A stretch of DNA of 64,000 bases, taken from assembly GCF_004118325.1 (NCBI RefSeq), contig NZ_RDFA01000002.1:1-64000 (forward strand), in the 5' to 3' direction. This document shows, one piece after another, positions 26,983-35,180 of the stretch. Positions within the stretch are counted from its first letter, which is position 1, and each line of letters opens with the position of its first letter. Source of the stretch: Halorientalis pallida. GTDB lineage: Archaea > Halobacteriota > Halobacteria > Halobacteriales > Haloarculaceae. The position numbers were made by a program, and so were the translations under genes. The notes beneath the pieces are model-generated. The model made no database searches. It was not told where the DNA came from and saw only the letters and a list, made by a program, of their open reading frames with translations.

Positions 26983-27483
26983 ATGGATCTCCAGCGGCAG
27001 TTCGCGCTCGGGAACGTCGCACTCTGTGTCGGCATGGCGACGCTGGCGGTCGGAACTGCCGTCGGCGGCGGCCCGTGGCTCCTGGTGGCGTCCCACGCCC
27101 TGCTGGCCGTCGCCGTCGGCGTCCACCTCGTGGGCACCACCGACTTCGACCCCGGGAGCGCGACCGACGTGGTCCGGATCGTGACGTACCTGCTCCCGGT
27201 CTGTGGCGTCGCGGTCACGGTCGCCGGCGTCGTCCTCGCCGTCGGGTCGCTTCGATCGACTCAGACGCCCGACGGCAGGTCGATCTGCTCCCCGTCCACG
27301 AAGACCTTCGGGTCCCGAACGATCCCGTCCAGGTGGATCGGGGCCTCCACGTCGCCGCCGATGGCGTGGTCGTCGCCGATGGCGATGTGGACGGTGCCGG
27401 CGGCTTTCTCGTCCAGGAGGACGGAGCCGATCAGTTCCGTGACGCCGACGTTCGTGCCGATGCCCAGTTCCGCGAGGTTGTAG
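26983..27483 (+). CDS. Small membrane protein with run-on C-terminus
   Basis: The first 88 residues contain three hydrophobic segments (GNVALCVGMATLAVGTAVGG, LLVASHALLAVAVGVHLV, LLPVCGVAVTVAGVVLAVG), a plausible three-helix membrane protein. After about 27261 the frame continues 220 bases antisense to the aminopeptidase gene with Ser/Arg/Pro-rich, non-family-like sequence. Probably the original stop was lost and the C-terminal 78 residues are read-through; the true gene body is 26983-27260. Confidence 0.5.
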   Translation: MDLQRQFALGNVALCVGMATLAVGTAVGGGPWLLVASHALLAVAVGVHLVGTTDFDPGSATDVVRIVTYLLPVCGVAVTVAGVVLAVGSLRSTQTPDGRSICSPSTKTFGSRTIPSRWIGASTSPPMAWSSPMAMWTVPAAFSSRRTEPISSVTPTFVPMPSSARL

Positions 27484-28217
27484 GCGTCCTCACCCACCTG
27501 TTCGGCGGCGGCCTCCAGTTCCTCGCGCACGCCGTCGTCGCTGACCTCGGTGACGGTGCCATCCTCGACCTCGAACTCGAGGACGTGGCCGTCCTCCAGG
27601 AGGCCGTGTGGCATCATCGTCCCGTCGACGACGAAGGTGCCGTTGGCCGTCTCTGGGCTCACGAACACCTCGCCGGCCGGCAGGTTCGACATCGACTCGG
27701 GGTCGTGGACGATGCCGGTGTCCTGTCGCCACTCCCGGTCGCCAGGGCGGAACACGATGTCCGTGCCGCGTTTGGTCTGGACGCGGACGGTCTCCGCGCC
27801 GGAGACCTGCGCGTACAGCTCCTTGCAGTGTTGCTTGATATCGGCGTAGTCGGCATCGAGGCCGGTGACGAACACCTCTTCGGTGATCCCGGGGAGCGTC
27901 GCGACGCGAGCCCCGGCCGCGGTGGCGTCCGAGCGGGCCTTGGTGTGGGTCAGGCTCTTCTTCGTCGGGACCAGCACCACGTCGGCGGCCTGCATGGCGG
28001 CGGCGACGGCCGCGGGCGGTTCTTCACCGTGCTGGTTCCCGGGCGGGTAGCGGACGATGCTGGCGTCGTCGGTGCGCTCGTTGGCCACCTCGTAGAGGGC
28101 TTCGCCGATGGGCTGGCGCTCGTGGTCGGTGACGATCAGGCAGGACTCGGTCGACTGGAGGCGCATGCACTTCCGGACGGCCGTCTCGGCCGGCTCCCGG
28201 AGCCGCTTGTGTTTCAT
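27261..28217 (-). CDS. Aminopeptidase, M29-like
   Basis: A 318-residue protein. The start is set at MKHKRLREPAE because the 24 residues before it lack family character. It has the C-terminal M29/AmpS pattern: NLAELGIGTN, then GTVHIAIGDDHAIGG and PIHLDGIVRDPKVFVDG, which hold the metal-binding His/Asp/Glu. Such enzymes are cobalt- or zinc-dependent cytoplasmic leucyl-type aminopeptidases. The 3' end overlaps the convergent membrane-protein frame. Confidence 0.8.
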   Translation of the reverse strand: MKHKRLREPAETAVRKCMRLQSTESCLIVTDHERQPIGEALYEVANERTDDASIVRYPPGNQHGEEPPAAVAAAMQAADVVLVPTKKSLTHTKARSDATAAGARVATLPGITEEVFVTGLDADYADIKQHCKELYAQVSGAETVRVQTKRGTDIVFRPGDREWRQDTGIVHDPESMSNLPAGEVFVSPETANGTFVVDGTMMPHGLLEDGHVLEFEVEDGTVTEVSDDGVREELEAAAEQVGEDAYNLAELGIGTNVGVTELIGSVLLDEKAAGTVHIAIGDDHAIGGDVEAPIHLDGIVRDPKVFVDGEQIDLPSGV

Positions 28218-28261
28218 GTCCCGAGGTGGGCACGGAGACGGAATAGGTGTTGTCCCTGCCC

Positions 28262-29101
28262 TCACCCGGTCTCGACGTAGGCGGCCCACAGGAACATCGT
28301 CCCGAATAGTCCAAGAACCAGCACCAGGACCGGCGCGGCCCGGGCGGCCTGCCCGCCCTCGGCCCGGAGCGCGAGGACGAACCCGGCGGCCAGCAGGTAC
28401 CAGAACAGCCCCCCGCCGATCAGGACGCGTCTGGTCGTCGTGTCCACTTCGCCCGGTGACACCGTGTCCGTGGCCGCGACTGCCTCGGCGAGACGGTCGG
28501 CAATCGAGGGCGGCACCACGACCAGGCGCGGCGACGTGCTCGTCGACCGGCCGCGCTGGTAGGCGAACCAGACGAGCGCGTGCGGGCCGAGGTCCAGCCG
28601 TCGCAGGCCCGTCACGTGATCGAGTTCGGCCGTCCGCCGTCGATGGAGGACCGTCCCGGCCTCGAGGTCGATCTCGCCGTCGGCGCTCAGCACCTGGGCA
28701 CCCACGAAACAGCCGACCCCGAACAGGATGTACGCGAGTCCGCCCCAGTGGCCGAGTCGGAGCCCGAGGAAGAAGAGCGCGCCACAGCAGACCGACACCA
28801 CGACGAGCAGGGACGGTCGTCGATGCGCGGCGAACGCCGCTAGCAGGTCGTCGGGCGCAGTGTCCTCGGTGCGGAGCACCGCGAACGAGCGGGACCGGAT
28901 GAGAGCGAGCAACAGCAGTCCGACCACGACCGGCAGCATGTCCCGCCAGTCACGGAACGGACGGTCCAGCGCCGGCCCGAACACGGCCAGCACGACCACG
29001 CCGACGAACACCAGAACACCGCCGAAACTGCCGTACGCGAGGTAGAGGAGTCCCCGAACGAGCCGCGAGTTCGCCGGGCCGACCGCCCACGAAACCGCCA
29101 T
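28262..29101 (-). CDS. Haloarchaeal membrane protein of unknown function
   Basis: A 279-residue protein. Two transmembrane segments at 17-60 and two at 98-140 are followed by a soluble beta-rich domain (residues 140-215: [20 protein letters not shown]), then two C-terminal helices. The soluble part resembles PH-like domains of bacterial membrane proteins, but this is only an impression. Function unknown. Confidence 0.65.
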   Translation of the reverse strand: MAVSWAVGPANSRLVRGLLYLAYGSFGGVLVFVGVVVLAVFGPALDRPFRDWRDMLPVVVGLLLLALIRSRSFAVLRTEDTAPDDLLAAFAAHRRPSLLVVVSVCCGALFFLGLRLGHWGGLAYILFGVGCFVGAQVLSADGEIDLEAGTVLHRRRTAELDHVTGLRRLDLGPHALVWFAYQRGRSTSTSPRLVVVPPSIADRLAEAVAATDTVSPGEVDTTTRRVLIGGGLFWYLLAAGFVLALRAEGGQAARAAPVLVLVLGLFGTMFLWAAYVETG

Positions 29102-29225
29102 ACCTGATCCCAGTCGGTCGCTCGACTTAGTTCCTGGTCGCGCGAGGAGACGGTATTCGGAGCCGAGTCAATTCCAATCACGGAACCTCGAAACGGTTAA
29201 CCCGGTCGCTACGGCATCCCCGTAT

Positions 29226-30251
29226 ATGACAATCGAGGTCGGAATCAACGGGTACGGGACCATCGGGAAGCGGGTCGCGGACGCCGTCCGCGCCCAGCCG
29301 GACATGGAAGTCGTCGGCGTCGCCAAGACGCGGCCGAACTTCGAGGCCGAACAGGCCGTCGCCAACGACTTCCCGCTGTACGCCGCCGTCCCCGAGCGGG
29401 TCGAGCAGTTCGACGAGGCCGGCATCGAGCTGGCCGGCAAGGTCGAGGAACTCGTCCAGAACAGTGAGATCGTCGTCGACACCACGCCCTCGGGCATCGG
29501 CGCGGAGAACAAGGCGATGTACGAGGAGTACGACACGCCCGCGCTCTACCAGGGCGGCGAGGACGCCGAGCTGGTGGACGTGAGCTTCAACGCCCGGGCC
29601 AACTTCGCCGAGGCCGAAGGGGCCGACCACACCCGCGTCGTCTCCTGTAACACGACGGGACTCTCCCGACTCATCGCCGCGCTGGACGAGGAGTACGGCG
29701 TGGAGAAGGTGCGCGCGACGCTGGTCCGCCGGGGCGGCGACCCGGCCCAGTCCTCGCGTGGCCCGATCAACGACACGCTGCCGGACCCGGTGACGATCCC
29801 CTCCCACCACGGCCCCGACGTGAACACCATCTTCCCGGATCTGGACATCGACACGCTCGGGATGAAGGTCCCGGCGACGCTGACCCACACCCACAGCGTC
29901 AACGTGGAGTTGACCGACGAGACCGACACCGAGGAGGTCCGTGGCCTGCTGGCGGGCGAATCGCGGCTGTTCGTCATCCCCGAGCACATGGGGATCGACG
30001 GCTCGGGCAAGCTCAAGGAGTTCGCGCTCGATTCGGGTCGGCCGCGAGGTGACGTGTGGGAGAACGCCATCTGGGGCGAGTCGATCACCGTCGAGGGCGG
30101 CGACGAACTCTACCTGTTCCAGGCGATCCACCAGGAGTCCGACGTGGTGCCGGAGAACGTCGACGCGATTCGGGCCGTGCTGGGGACCGCCGACCGTCGC
30201 GAGAGCATCGAACGGACGAACGAGGCGCTCGGGATGGGGCTGGGTCGCTAA
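29226..30251 (+). CDS. gapB: Type II glyceraldehyde-3-phosphate dehydrogenase
   Basis: A 341-residue archaeal GAPDH. The Rossmann motif is [11 protein letters not shown] (residues 7-17), the catalytic Cys is Cys141 in [11 protein letters not shown], and [16 protein letters not shown] is a family segment. In haloarchaea the type II enzyme is linked to gluconeogenesis, while a bacterial type I enzyme serves glycolysis; which role applies here cannot be seen. A TATA-like stretch (cggttaaccc) lies near 29193-29202. Confidence 0.95.
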   Translation: MTIEVGINGYGTIGKRVADAVRAQPDMEVVGVAKTRPNFEAEQAVANDFPLYAAVPERVEQFDEAGIELAGKVEELVQNSEIVVDTTPSGIGAENKAMYEEYDTPALYQGGEDAELVDVSFNARANFAEAEGADHTRVVSCNTTGLSRLIAALDEEYGVEKVRATLVRRGGDPAQSSRGPINDTLPDPVTIPSHHGPDVNTIFPDLDIDTLGMKVPATLTHTHSVNVELTDETDTEEVRGLLAGESRLFVIPEHMGIDGSGKLKEFALDSGRPRGDVWENAIWGESITVEGGDELYLFQAIHQESDVVPENVDAIRAVLGTADRRESIERTNEALGMGLGR

Positions 30252-30323
30252 CCCGAAACCCTCGGGATTCGAGGATTGACAGTGACAGAAACCTTTTCCG
30301 GCGACCACGCCTTACCAGCAGGT

Positions 30324-30710
30324 ATGAACAACGACCGCGACGACCACGATCCCATCGACGACATTCTCCGCGAGATCGAGCGGGTCATGAACGAGATGAT
30401 GGGCGACGACGTCCACATCGACCGGGGCGGCTCCGCCGGCTTCGGCTCGGATCTGCACCTGGACGTGTTCGAGGAGGACGAACAGCTCCGGGTCGTCGCG
30501 GACCTCCCCGGCGTCGAGAAAGACGCCATCGACCTCAAGTGCGACGGCGACGTGTTGACCGTCGCGGCCGCCTCCGACCGCCGGGACTACGAGGAACGCA
30601 TCCGGCTGCCCGCGACCGTCGACGAGCACTCCGCCAGCGCGACTTACAACAACGGCGTCCTCGAAGTCACGTTCGACCGCGCCGACGATTCGGCGGACAT
30701 CGACCTCTGA
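30324..30710 (+). CDS. hsp20: Small heat-shock protein, Hsp20 family
   Basis: A 128-residue protein with an N-terminal acidic helical arm and an alpha-crystallin domain (LDVFEEDEQLRVVADLPGVE to NNGVLEVTFDR). The start is MNNDRDDHDP; 16 in-frame upstream codons are not family-like. The C-terminal I/V-x-I/V anchor is weak (DSADIDL). Function: ATP-independent holding chaperone. Confidence 0.92.
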   Translation: MNNDRDDHDPIDDILREIERVMNEMMGDDVHIDRGGSAGFGSDLHLDVFEEDEQLRVVADLPGVEKDAIDLKCDGDVLTVAAASDRRDYEERIRLPATVDEHSASATYNNGVLEVTFDRADDSADIDL

Positions 30711-30714
30711 GTTC

Positions 30715-31080
30715 TCAGGAGACCTGACTGCGCCAGGCGCCGTCGTCACCGAGCCGATAGAGCTGGTAACAGAACGCCGCCAGCGCCAGCGCGAACAGGC
30801 CGAACGGCACCAGCGGCCCGCGACTCCCGCGCAGGTAGAAGAACGTGGCGAACAGCATGATGAAGACCGAACACACCAGTCGCCCGTACACCGACTCCCG
30901 GAGCGGTCGGTAGCTGTACGTGAACGTGAACGCGACCAGTAACCAGCCGAAGGCGATCGTCTCCGCCCGCTGGAGCGACGGGGTCGCGTACCGCGCGGTC
31001 CCGGCCGCCACACCAACGGCGAGCACGAGCCCGAGGACGAGAAACGGGCGGCTCAGGTCGTTCCGCTGGGTTTTGGCCAT
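30715..31080 (-). CDS. Small four-helix membrane protein
   Basis: A 121-residue protein with four hydrophobic segments (FLVLGLVLAVGVAAGTA, IAFGWLLVAFTFTY, LVCSVFIMLFATFFYL, LVPFGLFALALAAFCYQLY). It converges on hsp20 with four bases between the stops. Family not recognised; conserved-looking haloarchaeal protein. Confidence 0.65.
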   Translation of the reverse strand: MAKTQRNDLSRPFLVLGLVLAVGVAAGTARYATPSLQRAETIAFGWLLVAFTFTYSYRPLRESVYGRLVCSVFIMLFATFFYLRGSRGPLVPFGLFALALAAFCYQLYRLGDDGAWRSQVS

Positions 31081-31148
31081 GTTTCTCGGGAGTTACATAT
31101 CCGGGGTAATATACTTTGGCGTCGTGTCGAACGCTCGTGCGTCCCCCG

Positions 31149-32015
31149 TCAGACGGTCCCTCGGATCAGCGCCGCCAGGTCGTCGAAGAAGCCGGGTTCG
31201 TACTTCGTCGCGCTGTCGACGGTCGGGCGGGCGTTGGTCTCGGTGACGACGGCACGGTCGTCGGTGACCAGCAGGTCGACGCCGAGCCAGGGGATGTCGA
31301 GGGTTTCGGCCACGCGTTCGGCCAATTCGCGCAACTCCGTCGGGAGGTCGACGCCGGTCGCCTCGGCCCCGCGGTGGACGTTGTGTTTCCACTGGCCCGC
31401 TTCGAGGGCGTCCCCGGGGAGGCGGCGCTCGACCGCGCCGACGTACTCGCCGTCGACCAGCATGACCCGATAGTCCCGGGCGTCGGGGAGGTACTCCTGG
31501 ACCAGGAAGGACTGGTCGCCGGTGGCGCGGTAGTCGTGAACCAGATCGAGGTAGTCGGTGATGCCCAGAAACGAGTCGAGATCGGTGGCCTTGGCGACGC
31601 CCACGCCGCGGGTGGCGGAGTTGGGTTTGACGACGACCGGGGGCTCGAACCGCTCGAACGCCGCCACGAGGTCCGCGCGGTCCGCCGGGTTCGAGACGGC
31701 GACGGTCTCGGGGACCGGGATGCCGGCCCGGTCGAGACGCGCGATCACGTCGGCCTTGTTCCGGGAGGTGAGGATCGCGTCGCGGTCGTTGACCCACGGG
31801 ACTCCCAGCAGGGCGTCCGCGACGCCGCCTTCCATGATGCGGGGCGGGTAGACGAACCCGACGTCGAAGCCGTCGAACTCGTCGAAGCCGGCGTCTGTCA
31901 CCGGGAGCGTCCGTTCGGTGGTGGCGACGGACGCGACCGCGATTCCCCGCTGTTCGAGGGGGTCCTGCAACCGTTCGTACGTTTCCGCGTCGGTCGCGAC
32001 CGCCAGCCGGAGCAT
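31149..32015 (-). CDS. RimK-type ATP-grasp ligase
   Basis: A 288-residue ATP-grasp protein. VVVKPNSATRGVGVAKATD is the ATP-binding strand-loop, FLVQEYLPDARDYRVMLVDG the central motif and LGVDLLVTDDRAVVTETNAR the metal-binding C-terminal strand (Glu and Asn). The family joins amino acids to acceptors such as coenzyme F420, N-acetylaspartate or LysW-type carriers; no partner gene is adjacent, so the acceptor is unknown. Confidence 0.88.
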   Translation of the reverse strand: MLRLAVATDAETYERLQDPLEQRGIAVASVATTERTLPVTDAGFDEFDGFDVGFVYPPRIMEGGVADALLGVPWVNDRDAILTSRNKADVIARLDRAGIPVPETVAVSNPADRADLVAAFERFEPPVVVKPNSATRGVGVAKATDLDSFLGITDYLDLVHDYRATGDQSFLVQEYLPDARDYRVMLVDGEYVGAVERRLPGDALEAGQWKHNVHRGAEATGVDLPTELRELAERVAETLDIPWLGVDLLVTDDRAVVTETNARPTVDSATKYEPGFFDDLAALIRGTV

Positions 32016-32248
32016 GCCCGCGTCCTCGGACCGCGCGGACTAAAGTCCGCCGTTCGCCAGGGTCGAGTCGGCACGACGCCGACCGAGTGTCATTTAATAT
32101 ACTAGCCCTGTCAAATATTTAACTTCGATTGGAATGTATTCGCTGCAATCATGTTGGCGAGTCCACTCGACGGACGTCGATGGGGTCGGCCGAGTAGAGA
32201 CGGGGATCGAACGGGAAGTCGGGATGCCGACGGGGGTCGGTCGGAGCG

Positions 32249-32863
32249 ATGAGTGCCCAACAGGAGAGCTGGGAGTCGGTGACGGACCACGCCGAATTCC
32301 TCGCGGAGCGGGTCTGGGACGGGTTCGTCGCGCACGACCAGCGCGACCGGATGGCGGCGGTGAAGGCGTTCGCGACGGTCGACAGTAGCCAGTTTCAGCA
32401 CGTCGACGACGCGACGGCGCGGCGGGCCGCGGTGGCCTACGTCAACGCGCTCTGGAAGAAAGACGAGGTCGAAGACGCACACGAGACGGACGGCGAGTTC
32501 GACCGAGAGGCACTCGACGCGGCCGACTGGGGGCCGGTCCACGAGAACTTCGCCGAGCGGGCGCGCCTGCTCGGTATCGACGAGGACTACGCCGACCTGT
32601 CGACGACGGCCTGGCGGCGGCACAAGACCGGCGGCGACTACTGGACGCCGATCATGCGCGCCCAGATGCTGGAACTGCGCGTGGCGCTAGGCGATCCCGA
32701 GTATCCGCGCAAGCCCCGGTACGGCCAGTCCGGGTTCGGCCCGGAAGCGACCCGGTACGCGCTGGCGGTCGAACTCCACGACTACCGCTCGGCGGAGCAC
32801 CTCGAACAGGGCAAGGACGTGATGGTCCCCTACTACGAGGCGATTCTCCGGGCCCACGAGTAG
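32249..32863 (+). CDS. Haloarchaeal hypothetical protein
   Basis: A 204-residue, predominantly helical, soluble acidic protein. WGPVHENFAERARLLG and TAWRRHKTGGDYWTPIMRAQ look like conserved core segments, but no known domain, metal site or membrane segment is recognised. The 233-base gap before it contains only AT-rich promoter-like sequence (atttaatatactag near 32092, aaatatttaac near 32114). Confidence 0.7.
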   Translation: MSAQQESWESVTDHAEFLAERVWDGFVAHDQRDRMAAVKAFATVDSSQFQHVDDATARRAAVAYVNALWKKDEVEDAHETDGEFDREALDAADWGPVHENFAERARLLGIDEDYADLSTTAWRRHKTGGDYWTPIMRAQMLELRVALGDPEYPRKPRYGQSGFGPEATRYALAVELHDYRSAEHLEQGKDVMVPYYEAILRAHE

Positions 32864-32907
32864 GGTACGGGGTACCCTCCGGTTCTCAGTTCGCGGGAGT
32901 TCGACGC

Positions 32908-32916
32908 AATACTAAG
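32908..32916 (+). promoter_or_regulatory. TATA element of the universal stress protein gene
   Basis: AATACTAAG is centred about 28 bases ahead of the ATG at 32941, fitting leaderless transcription. Confidence 0.5.
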
Positions 32917-32940
32917 TGGACGGCGGCGGGACTGTGGAGT

Positions 32941-33372
32941 ATGTACGACGAGATACTCTTTCCGACCGACGGGAGCGACGGCGCGGCGGTCGCACTGGAG
33001 CACGCGCTCGAACAGGCCGACGCACACGACGCGGGAGTACACGTCCTGTTCGTCGCAAACACCACCTCGCTGGGCGGCGGTGCAGTCGAGGGGACGACCG
33101 TCGAGTCGCTGCGCGCGACGGGCGAACGTGTCGTCGCGGACGCGGTCGACCGGATCACCGATGCCGGCCTCGTCGCCGAGAGCGAGGTGCGCGAGGGGAG
33201 TCCGTACCGGGAGATCCTCGACTACGCCGACGAGGTGGCCGCGGACATGATCGTCATGGGGACCCACGGCCGGCGCGGCCTGGACCGGTATCTGCTGGGC
33301 AGTGTCACGGAGAAGGTCGTCAGGTCCGCTGACGTGCCGGTGCTGACGATCAGAGTGGGCGACGCGGAGTGA
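32941..33372 (+). CDS. uspA: Universal stress protein (UspA family)
   Basis: A 143-residue single-domain Usp. YDEILFPTDGSDGAAVALEH is the N-terminal strand with the ATP-contacting Asp. MGTHGRRGLDRYLLGSVTEK is the G-x2-G-x9-G(S/T)-type ATP-binding loop, so it belongs to the ATP-binding subgroup. Targets unknown. Confidence 0.94.
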   Translation: MYDEILFPTDGSDGAAVALEHALEQADAHDAGVHVLFVANTTSLGGGAVEGTTVESLRATGERVVADAVDRITDAGLVAESEVREGSPYREILDYADEVAADMIVMGTHGRRGLDRYLLGSVTEKVVRSADVPVLTIRVGDAE

Positions 33373-33455
33373 AGGGGCACGGACGGCCTGCCCGGAGCGC
33401 GGTCACTGGCCCGACGGCTCGTCGGCTGTAGAAGATCGGCGAGAAGTCGCCGTGG

Positions 33456-33986
33456 TCAGGCGATCAGCAGGTCTTCGCCGCGTTCGACCTTGATCCGGCA
33501 CGGCGGCGAGATCTTGTTGTAGGCGCGGCGGAAGGCTTCCTTGACTTCCTCGGCCTGATCGACGTCGCAGTAGGCCGTGAACAGGCGCTCGCCCTTGTCG
33601 ATGCGGGCGGCGGTGCCGACGATCTTCCCGAACGCCTGGCGCATCCCGTCGGAGACACGGTCCGCACCGGCACCGGTCGCCTGTTTGTTCTCCCGGATGA
33701 CCTGGTGGGGGAACTTCCGGAGGACCATCTTGTAGTTTTTCTCGCCGAGTTCCTGGATGAGGAATCGGTTGGCCGACAGGCGGGAGGCCTCCAGGGACCC
33801 GTGGCGGATCTGGACTTCCTCCTCGACGATGAGGCTGATCTGGACCGGGTAGTCGTCAGCGTCGGTCGTCTTGTCGCCCATCTTGTGCTGTGCGACCTTC
33901 GAGCCGGGGATTCCGGTGATGTACTCACGGCGGGTGTACGACGGCTTGTCGATTTGCCGGTACATCGAGGCAGGTTTGTCCGACAT
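33456..33986 (-). CDS. rpl10e: 50S ribosomal protein uL16 (L10e)
   Basis: A 176-residue archaeal L16/L10e. The start [20 protein letters not shown] is the conserved N-terminus; 27 upstream in-frame codons are not part of the protein. [24 protein letters not shown] and [14 protein letters not shown] are family segments. It sits at the A-site side of the large subunit near the peptidyl-transferase centre. Monocistronic here, with GGGTTTTTGTACG on its strand about 35-45 bases upstream as likely promoter. Confidence 0.95.
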   Translation of the reverse strand: MSDKPASMYRQIDKPSYTRREYITGIPGSKVAQHKMGDKTTDADDYPVQISLIVEEEVQIRHGSLEASRLSANRFLIQELGEKNYKMVLRKFPHQVIRENKQATGAGADRVSDGMRQAFGKIVGTAARIDKGERLFTAYCDVDQAEEVKEAFRRAYNKISPPCRIKVERGEDLLIA

Positions 33987-34181
33987 AGGTATCTCTTGGC
34001 GGAATCGAGGCCAAGCGCGTACAAAAACCCGTCGAACTGGACCAGGGTGGAGGTCCCGAGCAGTCAAGCGACCGAGAACGCGACCAGTTCCGCGTCGTCG
34101 GCCCGGATCGGGCGACGACGCCAGGTTACACCGACCGTACTAGCCTGTTTTTACGCCCGGAACCCCAATGAACAGCGTACG

Positions 34182-35180
34182 ATGAACAAGCTCGTCGACG
34201 GCGAGTGGCGCACCGACGCGTACGAAACGACCAACGAAGACGGCGAGTTCGAGCGTCAGACGACGACCTTCCGGGACGAGATCGTCGACGACCCCGACGC
34301 GGAGTTCCCCGCCGAGGCCGGCCGGTACCACCTCTACGTCTCTTACGCGTGCCCGTGGGCCCACCGGACGCTCCTGGTCCGCGCGCTGAAGGGCCTCGAC
34401 GACGCGATCACGGTCGACGTGGTCGACCCCTACCGCGGCGAGGACGGCTGGCAGTTCACGCCCGAGAAGGCGGGGTGTACGCCCGACACGGTCGACGGGT
34501 TCGACTACCTCCGGGAGGCCTACGTCGCGGCCGACCCCGACGCGACCTGCCGGGTGACGGTGCCCGTGCTGTGGGACAAGAAGCAGGAGACCATCGTCAA
34601 CAACGAGTCCGCGGAGATCATCCGGATGCTCGACACCGAGATGCACGAGGTGGCCGAGCGCGACGTGGACCTCTACCCCGAGGGCTATCAGGACGAAATC
34701 GACGAGATCATCGACGAGATCTACGAGCCGATCAACAACGGCGTCTACCGGGCCGGGTTCGCCAGCAGTCAGTCGGCCTACGACGAGGCGGTCGAAGAGC
34801 TGTTCGCCGCACTCGATCACTGGGACTCGGTCCTCGAAGACCAGCGGTACCTGGCGGGCGACCGGCTGACCGAGGCCGACATCTGCATGTTCACCACGTT
34901 GGTACGGTTCGATCAGGTCTACCACACCCACTTCATGTGCAACCGCCAGCACATCCACGAGTTCGACAACCTCTATCCGTATCTGCGGGACCTGTATCAG
35001 ACGCCCAGCGTCGCGAAGACCGTGGACATGGCCCACATCAAGGAGCACTACTACACGACTCACCCGGACGTGAACCCGTCGGGGATTATCGCGGCCGGCC
35101 CGGAGCTGGACTTCGCGGCCGACCACGACCGCGACGAGATGGCCGGCAGTCCGCCCGAGGACCTGCTACCGCTGGCCTGA
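34182..35180 (+). CDS. Glutathionyl-hydroquinone reductase-like GST
   Basis: A 332-residue protein of the Xi-class/ECM4/YqjG family. The thioredoxin-like domain carries Cys57 in YACPWAHRTLLV, the family's catalytic CPWA motif. VPVLWDKKQETIVNNESAEI is the glutathione-site region and RYLAGDRLTEADICMFTTLV the C-terminal helical domain. Halobacteria mostly lack glutathione and use gamma-glutamylcysteine, so the physiological thiol is uncertain. It overlaps the convergent methyltransferase gene by 15 bases. Confidence 0.9.
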   Translation: MNKLVDGEWRTDAYETTNEDGEFERQTTTFRDEIVDDPDAEFPAEAGRYHLYVSYACPWAHRTLLVRALKGLDDAITVDVVDPYRGEDGWQFTPEKAGCTPDTVDGFDYLREAYVAADPDATCRVTVPVLWDKKQETIVNNESAEIIRMLDTEMHEVAERDVDLYPEGYQDEIDEIIDEIYEPINNGVYRAGFASSQSAYDEAVEELFAALDHWDSVLEDQRYLAGDRLTEADICMFTTLVRFDQVYHTHFMCNRQHIHEFDNLYPYLRDLYQTPSVAKTVDMAHIKEHYYTTHPDVNPSGIIAAGPELDFAADHDRDEMAGSPPEDLLPLA

